Shown here piece after piece: positions 1-5,408 of a stretch of DNA of 7,040 nucleotides; position 1 is the first letter of the stretch, and each line of letters opens with the position of its first letter. The stretch is from Chitinispirillaceae bacterium (GTDB lineage: Bacteria > Fibrobacterota > Chitinivibrionia > Chitinivibrionales > Chitinispirillaceae), in contig JAFGOU010000169.1 of assembly GCA_016926315.1 (NCBI GenBank), positions 1 through 7,040 on the forward strand. The letters are read 5' to 3'. The notes under the pieces are model-generated. The model worked only from the letters and a program-made list of their open reading frames with translations. It searched no databases and was not told the origin of the DNA. The position numbers and the translations under genes are program-made.

Positions 1-257
1 ATGGCGTCGAGGCTCTGCACCAGGGGAATCGCTGACGAGTTCATGGAAGCGAACTGGCGGGTAAACGAGGAGACGTCCTTGAGCCGCACCCCTTTGCCAA
101 AGACGAGTTTCGGCATCTGCCTCTTTTCGCGAAGATCGATCACCCGCACCCGCTCTTTGCGCAAAAGCGCCTTTGCCTCGTCGACGCCTGCGGCCTCGAC
201 AACGCCTTCGACGCGTTGTCCGGAATAATTGACTCCCTGATAGTGGTAGTTAGGCAT
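1..257 (-). CDS. pilC: Type IV pilus / T2SS inner-membrane platform protein PilC/GspF, N-terminal part (cut by window edge)
   Basis: Reading the complement from the ATG at 257 gives 85 codons open to the window edge. Residues 4-30 have the family's N-terminal pattern (aromatic-x-Y-x-G, then G-x-x-x-x-G and an EA-rich helix before a Leu-rich stretch). Residues 58-85 (RLKDVSSFTRQFASMN, then IPLVQSLDA) match the start of the first T2SSF domain, whose usual form is F-T-R-Q-L-A...G-I-P-L-x-x-A-L. The family is a polytopic inner-membrane protein of about 400 residues that contacts the assembly ATPase and the growing pilus base, so roughly four fifths of the gene lies beyond position 1. The usual Gly before I-P-L is replaced here by Ala in an S-S-A-I-P-L run. 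The start is chosen because it places the conserved N-terminus correctly, but the 15 nt upstream are AT-rich with no Shine-Dalgarno. It lies 119 nt downstream of the pilin gene on the same strand. PilC and GspF cannot be told apart from this fragment. Confidence 0.88.
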   Translation of the reverse strand, partial: MPNYHYQGVNYSGQRVEGVVEAAGVDEAKALLRKERVRVIDLREKRQMPKLVFGKGVRLKDVSSFTRQFASMNSSAIPLVQSLDA

Positions 258-376
258 AATAAATTTAAAGCGCTACCCGTTGGCAGTTGAACATTATCGG
301 CTGATAAAACGACGACCGGCGCTATCCCAAGATTCCTTCATCCGCTCATATCTTTTCGCCTTAATCCCCCATCCCC
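258..376 (-). other. Spacer between pilin and pilC/gspF genes
   Basis: These 119 nt separate the pilin stop (TAG, 379-377) from the pilC/gspF start. I see no open reading frame of note. There is no stem followed by a T-run on the minus strand, so no intrinsic terminator is evident. The 12 nt directly before the ATG are A/T only, apart from the edge of an AGCGCT palindrome. The length and AT-rich end would allow a promoter or a processing site, but no convincing -35/-10 pair is visible. Confidence 0.4.
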
Positions 377-784
377 CTACCACGGAATCGTCCCGCCGCC
401 CTTGTTCTTTTCCAGCTTCTCGTTTAAATCCGCAGTCGCACCCTTCTCATATTTCCCGATCTTTTTTTTAATTTCGGCGATCACGGTTACGCCATCGTCT
501 GTTTCGTCCGACCTGTATATAAACCGCGATTCGCCGTCGGGCAGGTCAAACCCGATGTCGCTGTTGCCGTCCTCGATGTTACCCGACGGGGTTTTATAGG
601 TCTCGTGCTCCTGGTAATAGGCGTTATAAAGGGTGATCGCCTGTTTAAGCACCGGCTTGAACTCCGACAATTTGGCCTTGTCGGTAACGCCCATGAAACG
701 CGGAATGGCGAGTGACGCCAGTACGCCGATGATCACGATCACCACCATGAGTTCGACAAGGGTAAAACCTTTCTGGTAACGCAT
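377..784 (-). CDS. Type IV pilin / GspG-like major (pseudo)pilin, 135 aa prepilin
   Basis: This is a short class III signal peptide protein: the leader MRYQKG is followed by FTLVELMVVIVIIGVLASLA. That gives a predicted PilD cleavage after Gly6, a mature Phe1 (N-methylated in the family) and the essential Glu at mature +5. The hydrophobic alpha1 helix spans residues 7-28 and the amphipathic part runs to about residue 57 (KLSEFKPVLKQAITLYNAYYQEHETY). The globular part (58-135) is highly charged, has no cysteine and so no disulfide-bounded D-loop, and ends in GTIPW. The mature length of about 129 residues is typical of GspG or short T4a pilins. A strong AGGAG sits 7 nt upstream of the ATG. The gene follows the minor pseudopilins and precedes pilC/gspF, and it is the best candidate for the main fibre subunit because it has the shortest leader, the strongest ribosome site and its own spacer. 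I do not see a canonical GspG calcium site, so pilin versus pseudopilin remains open. Confidence 0.9.
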   Translation of the reverse strand: MRYQKGFTLVELMVVIVIIGVLASLAIPRFMGVTDKAKLSEFKPVLKQAITLYNAYYQEHETYKTPSGNIEDGNSDIGFDLPDGESRFIYRSDETDDGVTVIAEIKKKIGKYEKGATADLNEKLEKNKGGGTIPW

Positions 785-791
785 ACGGCCA

Positions 792-796
792 CTCCT
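792..796 (-). promoter_or_regulatory. Strong Shine-Dalgarno for the pilin gene
   Basis: AGGAG on the minus strand with 7 nt to the ATG at 784. It is the best-spaced purine-rich site in the cluster and supports the chosen start directly before the short pilin leader. Confidence 0.7.
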
Positions 797-829
797 GTTC
801 CACGTTATGGTTCCGTCTGTTTTCCTCTT

Positions 830-848
830 GGCCGGAGGTTCTCCGACC
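830..848 (-). promoter_or_regulatory. Hairpin in the leader of the pilin gene
   Basis: On the minus strand GGTCGGAG is followed by the loop AAC and then CTCCGGCC, giving an 8-bp stem (seven Watson-Crick pairs and one G-U) with a 3-nt loop. It lies 10 nt after the stop of the GspJ-like gene and about 45 nt before the pilin start. It is followed by A/G-rich sequence rather than a T-run, so it does not look like an intrinsic terminator. A 5' mRNA-stabilising or processing element that lets the pilin be expressed above the minor pseudopilins is an inference. Confidence 0.45.
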
Positions 849-858
849 TTCCGCCTCG

Positions 859-1455
859 CTACCTAAAATACGTTTCCACCATGTCGCCGTCACTGTTGAG
901 ATGGTTTTTTACCGCTTCGATGGTTTCAAACGCCCTGCTCCGGTCTTCGGATAAAACGATGGACGCCTTTATCCAGACGATGGACCCGGTTTCACTGCCG
1001 GTTATGCGGTTGTTGCCGTCTTGATCGAGTTCGTTGAAATCAACCGTCTGATCGCCGTTGCTATCGAGCAGCGAGTCATTGCCGCTGCAGGAAAAGGAAA
1101 AACCCGGAATGAGCCTGCCGCCGGCCATGAGCGGGAGGGTGTTGTATCGCAGGATCCCGTCGGTAAAAACATAGCGCGCGGTATCCCCTCCCGGTTTCAG
1201 GAATACCCACTGCCCTTCATCGAGCATGATGGTCGCCCTGCTCTGCCTTACGTTTTTCGCAACGGACTCAAGGATCAGCATCGCTTCATCGAATACGAAT
1301 GCCTTCTGCTCCCGAAGAAACACCTGTTTATGCGCGAACTGATAAAACGAATACGCCATGCCGCCGATAAGGGAGAGAAGTGAAAGCGCCATGATCGCCT
1401 CAACCAGGGTAAACCCGGTGTGGTTTCGCGTGCTGCAGCGGTGAGGCGTCATCAT
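859..1455 (-). CDS. GspJ/PilW-like minor pseudopilin with tandem EF-hand-like calcium loops, 198 aa
   Basis: The 14-residue leader MMTPHRCSTRNHTG precedes FTLVEAIMALSLLSLIGGMA, a class III prepilin signal cleaved after Gly14, with Glu at mature +5 (residue 19). The hydrophobic helix is about residues 15-40. The following segment (GQWVFL, then a stretch ending GILRYN) resembles the beta-rich body of GspJ/PilW-type minor pilins. Residues 131-142 (DSNGDQTVDFNE) and 144-155 (DQDGNNRITGSE) each fit a 12-residue EF-hand loop, with D/N at positions 1, 3 and 5, a hydrophobic residue at 8 and Glu at 12. They are separated by one Leu. The reading frame is open further upstream to 1605, but that stretch is the shadow of the preceding gene. 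The start at 1455 forms an ATGA overlap with the upstream stop and has GAGGGAG 8 nt before it; the adjacent ATG at 1452 is an alternative. In T2SS, GspJ joins GspI and GspK in the pseudopilus tip. The assignment to J rests on size, N-terminus and gene order. Confidence 0.82.
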   Translation of the reverse strand: MMTPHRCSTRNHTGFTLVEAIMALSLLSLIGGMAYSFYQFAHKQVFLREQKAFVFDEAMLILESVAKNVRQSRATIMLDEGQWVFLKPGGDTARYVFTDGILRYNTLPLMAGGRLIPGFSFSCSGNDSLLDSNGDQTVDFNELDQDGNNRITGSETGSIVWIKASIVLSEDRSRAFETIEAVKNHLNSDGDMVETYFR

Positions 1456-1868
1456 CGCCAGGTCTCCCTCAAAATACGGAATTCCGAAAGCGTGACCGTG
1501 TCGTTTTCCCTGCGTACCCCGATGGTGACGTATGTTTTTTTTATCATCCGGAATGTGTCGAGGAGCGCCCCTTCTTCGGTTTCGACCTTCGTCGATACGT
1601 TCCATGCCTTGTCCGCCATGGTCACGGCGTAGTCCCCCTCTTCAAGCGTACCGACCATTTTTTTTGCTTTTTCCATCTCATTTTTTGCCACCAGCATGGC
1701 AATGACTTTCTGCTCGTGCTTTGCCGCGAATTTCGAATCCGCAATGAGCAGCGCCGTAAGGGGAAGAAGAAGCACCGAAAAGATAAAAATGGCCACCAGT
1801 ATCTCTACCAGCGTAAAACCGCTCCTGTCAGGCCGGCGCCCAACGCTTTGAAGGTTACGGTTGTTCAT
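1452..1868 (-). CDS. GspI/PilV-like minor pseudopilin, 138 aa
   Basis: A 17-residue basic leader (MNNRNLQSVGRRPDRSG) precedes FTLVEILVAIFIFSVLLLPL. This is a class III prepilin signal with cleavage after Gly17 and Glu at mature +5 (residue 22). The transmembrane and alpha1 helix spans about residues 18-43. Residues 55-69 (IAMLVAKNEMEKAKK) match the A-x-N-x-x-E-x-x-x pattern that follows the first helix in GspI-type pseudopilins, and the remainder is a small beta-rich domain ending in TWR. The length fits GspI (about 120-140). The start overlaps the end of the GspK/PilX-like gene by 14 nt and has GGGGAG 4 nt upstream (1873-1878). The stop shares an ATGA with the GspJ-like gene, which suggests translational coupling. 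In T2SS, I, J and K form the tip complex, which agrees with the K-I-J gene order here. PilV of T4P is the alternative name. Confidence 0.82.
   Translation of the reverse strand: MNNRNLQSVGRRPDRSGFTLVEILVAIFIFSVLLLPLTALLIADSKFAAKHEQKVIAMLVAKNEMEKAKKMVGTLEEGDYAVTMADKAWNVSTKVETEEGALLDTFRMIKKTYVTIGVRRENDTVTLSEFRILRETWR
1464..1470 (-). promoter_or_regulatory. Shine-Dalgarno deciding the GspJ-like start
   Basis: GAGGGAG on the minus strand lies inside the 3' end of the GspI-like gene, 8 nt before the ATG at 1455. It favours that start over the upstream ATG at 1605, which would place about 50 residues before the prepilin leader. Confidence 0.6.
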
Positions 1869-3279
1869 CGGTCTCCCCGCCTTGCCGCTCAGATGCGGAA
1901 TTTTCGTTCCAGGAAACCAAACGAAACCCGGCGCCCCTGGTGCCGAACGCCTGCGGTATCATGAAATTTTTCGGCAGTATCCTCCGGTCGATGGTGCCGC
2001 CGGCCAGCACGCACCGGTCGTCTTCAGCCGATTCTGCAAGCATTGCCGCGGCAACGCAGCCGAACACGGTTCCCTGCAGGGAGAGCACCCCCCTCGTATA
2101 TAGAAGACCGGTAAAACGGGCGTCCCGTTCGATGATTGAAAAGCTCGCCCCGCTTGCGCAGAAGAACGTCCCGGCGAACCGCGATTCCTGCATGAGCTGG
2201 AGGCCGAACATTGTTTTTTTCGGATCTTTTGAAATGCTCCCCTTAACAAAGGCAAATGACGGCATCTCAATCTCGGATTGTCCCGCCAGTGTCAGGTTTT
2301 CCAGTGAATAGAACTCCCCGGAACAGCGGACCTGGTTGTCGAGGTAGATCATTTTACCGGCAGAGACCGTTACGCCGTTCAAGCGGACGTTATCGAAGCA
2401 CTTTACCTGTCCCGATGCAACGAGCGTGACGTCGCTCATTTCGACGTTCCCGGACAACTGAACGTCTCCCCCGGCGACGACCGTCAATGGGCCCTTGATC
2501 GCGAACGGCCGGGTGCCTCCTCCCTGAACAAGCAGGTGACCGCTTACCGAAAGTCCCGCGCTCCCCACGGCGCGGGGCCACGAACGTTCATCAAACGCGT
2601 GGGAGCCCTGCAGCACGTTCTCGACGCTGTCGAAAGCGATCCCGCCCTCCCGGAGCCTGGCCATGCCGGTTTCCAGCTTTGATTCGTCTACCTGCGGCAG
2701 CGTCACAACCGTACCGGCCTCGATCTTTCCGTCAATAGCGCCGGTAGGCTGCTGGGCGACCTTGACATCGCCGATGATCCGGCCACGGCGCACCTCCAGC
2801 GGTTTGTTCTGCACCGACAGGATGAGCGCATACCGGTACTCCGCCGAAAGCTCCTGCCCGAACCGGGCGTCGATGCCCCACGTTTCCCGCCCCGCCGAGC
2901 CATGTGCCCTGACCCGGATAAACGGCCCGTCATCGCTCACCGTGGCGGCGGCTTCGCTTCCATGAACCGAGTCGCGGTAAACGATGGTCGATTCAGCGGG
3001 AGTGTTCGAGAGGGTATCGCCAGCGCGCACCACCTGGACCGCACTGTCGGGCGACACCGGGCCTGAAGGGTTCAGCGTCCGCTCATACAGCGCCGCGCTG
3101 ACCACCGATTCCGCTGCATACCGGGCGTGGAGGACATCGCGTTTTTCAATGACTCCGCGGGATCGGTGCAGCGAGAAGGCGACCCAGGTGAACACGATGA
3201 AGGTGACCACCGCGCCGATGGCCACCACGAGCATGATCGCTGAACCGCGTTCAGCGATCTTCGTACTGGTGCAGGACAT
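1855..3279 (-). CDS. GspK/PilX-like minor pseudopilin with bactofilin-like beta-helix body, 474 aa
   Basis: Residues 8-35 read as a short basic leader ending in AERG, then SAIMLVVAIGAVVTFIVFTW. This is the R-G-(S/V)-A hydrophobic start of GspK and PilX_N proteins, possibly cleaved after Gly12; as in GspK, there is no Glu at +5. Residues 49-65 (HARYAAESVVSAALYE) match the A-A-E-x motif that follows the helix in PilX-type proteins. Residues 150-195 and especially 260-345 are built of short strands of about 20 residues with recurring G, V and N (e.g. SDVTLVASGQVKCFDN, then GVTVSAGKMIYLDN), as in bactofilin or right-handed beta-helix folds. Five cysteines lie in the mature body. The frame is open up to 3402, but the start at 3279 is preferred: it has AGGGGA just upstream and puts the leader directly before the hydrophobic helix. 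It overlaps the PilO-PilP gene by 29 nt. No classical GspK domain is recognisable after the helix, so tip function is inferred from position. Confidence 0.72.
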   Translation of the reverse strand: MSCTSTKIAERGSAIMLVVAIGAVVTFIVFTWVAFSLHRSRGVIEKRDVLHARYAAESVVSAALYERTLNPSGPVSPDSAVQVVRAGDTLSNTPAESTIVYRDSVHGSEAAATVSDDGPFIRVRAHGSAGRETWGIDARFGQELSAEYRYALILSVQNKPLEVRRGRIIGDVKVAQQPTGAIDGKIEAGTVVTLPQVDESKLETGMARLREGGIAFDSVENVLQGSHAFDERSWPRAVGSAGLSVSGHLLVQGGGTRPFAIKGPLTVVAGGDVQLSGNVEMSDVTLVASGQVKCFDNVRLNGVTVSAGKMIYLDNQVRCSGEFYSLENLTLAGQSEIEMPSFAFVKGSISKDPKKTMFGLQLMQESRFAGTFFCASGASFSIIERDARFTGLLYTRGVLSLQGTVFGCVAAAMLAESAEDDRCVLAGGTIDRRILPKNFMIPQAFGTRGAGFRLVSWNENSASERQGGETDEQP

Positions 3280-4195
3280 AGTTCCCCTGCGCCGAGGAAA
3301 CCACGACCTCGGTGCGGGTGATTGAGGCGATCTTGAGCCCGTTGACGGTATCGCCCTTCCTGACGATGAACGTCCTTCCGTCAAGCGATTCAAGGATGGC
3401 AAGCGGAGGTTCTTTCCAGAGAATTCCTTTAAGCGCGATTGAGGCTCCTCCCTTCGGAGGTGCCTTCATCACCCCGGTCCCTTTTCTCACGGGTGCGGCA
3501 GCCACGGCACCGAACGGGTCCTCCCCGCCGGTAAAGGATAAAAGTTTGTCCGACACCGGGATTTTTACCGAAAGCGCTTTTTCGAGATCGGCGAGATACT
3601 GTTCCCTTTTCTGAAACGGCGGTTCCTGACGTCCCCTGCCCGGTACCTTGTTGGCAATGGTATCGGCGCTGCGGTATACCAGAATGTCAATTGCCGCGGT
3701 CAGCCTGCCCTCGCGGTCCTTTTCCATGACCAGCCCTTCGATGCGCATGAGCCGGTTGACGTTTTCGATCGCACCGACGAACCTTCCCAGGTCATAATAC
3801 CCGCCGGCAGCCTCGATGGCGAGCGGCAGTTCGACGAAATCGCCGCCGGCCCTCTGTTGACGGGGGGTGATGGCGATGATGTCGGCGTTGTTCTCACGCG
3901 CCTTGAGCATGAGCAGCTCATACAGGCCCGCTTCGGACCGGGCGCCCAGCAGCGACGATGCAATCTCCATTTTTTTATGGGCGAGCCGTTCCAGGTCGTT
4001 TTTCATCTCCGGCAGCTCGCGGACGTGCACCCCGGTACTGCGGATGCGTTCGGAAAGCGTCCGCACCGTCTGCAACCGGTCAAGCATGGTCGCCGCCTGC
4101 TGTTTGACCGGATCACGCAGCGCGACCAGAAGGAGCAGCGGCAGTAACCATGTCAGCAGTTTGTAGTTGCGCACCGAACCGATGGTCATACGCAC
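3251..4195 (-). CDS. PilO/GspM-like protein fused to a PilP/GspC-type HR domain, about 314 aa
   Basis: One transmembrane segment (about 11-26, YKLLTWLLPLLLLVAL) is followed by a heptad-rich coiled coil (30-85). A PilO-type ferredoxin-like domain follows (about 86-176): residues 119-176 read D-F-V-E-L-P-L, then GGYYDLGRFVGAIENVNRLMRIEG, trimmed here to its key features G-x-Y-x-x-L-x-x-F and N-R-L-M-R-I. A linker carries an E-D-P-F motif (225-228), like the R-D-P-F of PilP. Residues 254-311 (G-I-L-W, P-L-A-I-L, V-R-K-G-D-T-V-N-G, then a V-V-V-S strand) match the small beta domain of PilP and the HR domain of GspC, which contacts the secretin N0 domain. The protein would thus bridge the inner-membrane complex to the secretin on one chain. 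The start is GTG at 4195, or ATG at 4189 two codons later; neither has a strong Shine-Dalgarno. It lies 10 nt after the GspL-like gene and overlaps the next gene by 29 nt. Confidence 0.82.
   Translation of the reverse strand: MRMTIGSVRNYKLLTWLLPLLLLVALRDPVKQQAATMLDRLQTVRTLSERIRSTGVHVRELPEMKNDLERLAHKKMEIASSLLGARSEAGLYELLMLKARENNADIIAITPRQQRAGGDFVELPLAIEAAGGYYDLGRFVGAIENVNRLMRIEGLVMEKDREGRLTAAIDILVYRSADTIANKVPGRGRQEPPFQKREQYLADLEKALSVKIPVSDKLLSFTGGEDPFGAVAAAPVRKGTGVMKAPPKGGASIALKGILWKEPPLAILESLDGRTFIVRKGDTVNGLKIASITRTEVVVSSAQGNYVLHQYEDR
3283..3288 (-). promoter_or_regulatory. Shine-Dalgarno deciding the GspK/PilX-like start
   Basis: AGGGGA on the minus strand lies 3-4 nt before the ATG at 3279, within the 3' end of the preceding gene. 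It supports this start over the ATG at 3402, which would add 41 Arg/Ser/Pro-rich residues typical of out-of-frame reading of a neighbour gene. Confidence 0.55.
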
Positions 4196-4205
4196 CCGCG
4201 CGCCG

Positions 4206-5363
4206 TCAGCCGTCCAGACCGCATTCGATCTGGAAGAAATAACGATCGCCCTTTCGTTCCATTGACAAAAGATTAACCGCCGTGAAGGTTCCGCTTTTGA
4301 GCAGCGATTCCATCCACGCGGTGATTACGACGGGATCGTCGGCATACCCGCCGAGCAGCACCTGGCCCTCGGCAACCATGACGGCCTTTCCCTTTTCAAA
4401 CTTTTTCCGTCGCTCGCTGAACCGCAGATTCTGAAGCCGTGCCTCTGAAGGGCGTGACGCGCCTATTTTCTCGAGTGCCAGGGCGCGATTGGTCCTCTTT
4501 TCAGCCAGTTTCCGACACAGGGAGATCTCCGCGATCAGATCGCCGGTCTCTTTTTGAAGGAAATTGATCTCCTTGATCGAGGCGCGAAGCTCGGCCCACC
4601 GCTTCATCGACCGTTCTCCGGCTTTTTCTAAGAGCAGGTTGCCGCCGGCCAGCCCCAGCCAGAGCAGGAGAATCGCCGCGGCCGACAGGGCGCCGGACAT
4701 AACGGCGCGGCGTTTCCAGCGCCATAACTCCTGGTCCGCCCGTTCCGTCGGCAGCCGGAAATCCCACTGGTCGGCAACGGCGCGGTCGAACGGTACGGCG
4801 TCGGGCAGGGGTATGACCGAAGCGGTCATCGACCGGTCGCGGAGTTCGCCTTCAAGCGATCCGGAAAGCGGTTCGGTAGTCAGGAGGGTCTGGGGAATGA
4901 ACGCGCCGGCATTTTTTCCCCTGATGCGGTCGATTGCCAGGAGCAGCTCCCGTGGAGAATCGTCCGGAGCGTTCAAACGGTAGACATGGTATATCTGCAC
5001 CGCGTCGGCATACAGAAGCCATGCGCTTGCTGCGGAGCGGAGATGCAAGAGACCTCTTTTTTCGGCGTTGAGTGAAAAACGCGCCCTGAGCCATAACGCG
5101 ACCGGGGCCGGAATACGAAAGGACGGTGTACCGCCGGCGGGCCTTTTTTTCTCAAGGGCACTTTTTCGCGCCACCGCGACGAGAAGCCCGTCATCGTCAA
5201 CGGAAAACCGGTACATGATGGTATCGAGGGATTCCTCGTTGAATAAAAGCCCGGCGATCTGTTCTTCTATGTAAAGAACTAGGTCGGTTCCCTCGGGCGG
5301 CAGGGGGCGATGGAAGAACTGGATGTCCTCGCACGGTTCAATAACTGGAGAAGCACGGACCAT
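4206..5363 (-). CDS. GspL-like (PilM + PilN type) inner-membrane assembly protein, 385 aa
   Basis: Residues 1-215 are cytoplasmic and resemble a degenerate PilM/GspL actin-like region. Residues 28-71 (LVLYIEEQIAGLL, then LLVAVARKSALE) match the segment where these proteins have an E-E-Q/E-x-x-L helix and a V-A-V-A-R-K-type strand. No nucleotide-binding signature (such as G-I-D-I-G) is present. Residues 200-206 (DFRLPTE) resemble the N-L-L-P start of PilN. One transmembrane segment covers about 222-241, followed by a coiled coil (246-295) and a PilN-type ferredoxin-like domain (302-383, with VAEGQVLLGGYADD and a W-M-E-S-L-L-K-S-G-x-F motif). Cytoplasmic, membrane and periplasmic parts on one chain match GspL, which recruits the GspE ATPase and partners GspM. 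Total length is near that of GspL, though the conserved helix lies nearer the N-terminus than usual. The ATG at 5363 is the only in-frame start after a TAG at 5384-5382. The nearest purine run (AGGGG) is about 16 nt upstream, so initiation looks weak. It follows the secretin by 45 nt. Confidence 0.75.
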   Translation of the reverse strand: MVRASPVIEPCEDIQFFHRPLPPEGTDLVLYIEEQIAGLLFNEESLDTIMYRFSVDDDGLLVAVARKSALEKKRPAGGTPSFRIPAPVALWLRARFSLNAEKRGLLHLRSAASAWLLYADAVQIYHVYRLNAPDDSPRELLLAIDRIRGKNAGAFIPQTLLTTEPLSGSLEGELRDRSMTASVIPLPDAVPFDRAVADQWDFRLPTERADQELWRWKRRAVMSGALSAAAILLLWLGLAGGNLLLEKAGERSMKRWAELRASIKEINFLQKETGDLIAEISLCRKLAEKRTNRALALEKIGASRPSEARLQNLRFSERRKKFEKGKAVMVAEGQVLLGGYADDPVVITAWMESLLKSGTFTAVNLLSMERKGDRYFFQIECGLDG

Positions 5364-5408
5364 AGTGTTTTTTGCATGCCCCTATCAGGATTCTGTTGCC
5401 ATGAGGGA

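Noticed and set aside
1..228. Plus-strand open frame of 75 codons
   Set aside because: It is antisense to the N-terminus of PilC/GspF, whose minus-strand reading has recognisable family motifs; the plus-strand peptide is Ser/Thr/Arg-rich without any motif.
258..376. Possible terminator between the pilin and pilC/gspF
   Set aside because: Only short imperfect stems are present and none is followed by a T-run on the minus strand.
1456..1605. N-terminal extension of the GspJ-like frame to the ATG at 1605
   Set aside because: It would put 50 Arg/His-rich residues before the prepilin leader and overlap the GspI-like gene; the Shine-Dalgarno and ATGA overlap support the start at 1455.
3280..3402. 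N-terminal extension of the GspK/PilX-like frame to the ATG at 3402
   Set aside because: The added residues are an out-of-frame reading of the PilP-like domain; a good Shine-Dalgarno and short leader support the start at 3279.
3857..4166. Plus-strand open frames opposite the PilO-like gene (and similarly 1021-1383, 3312-3614, 4564-4983, 5578-5889)
   Set aside because: All lie antisense to genes with clear domains, have Ser/Arg/Pro-rich composition expected from reverse reading of GC-rich coding DNA, and show no family motif.
5281..5377. Alternative ATG at 5377 before the GspL-like gene
   Set aside because: It reads a different frame that ends at a TAG after 32 codons, and the AGGGG lies only 2 nt away from it; it does not restore a longer PilM N-terminus.
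5364..5408. Possible promoter between the secretin and GspL-like genes
   Set aside because: The 45-nt gap has no convincing -35/-10 pair; read-through from the secretin is simpler.
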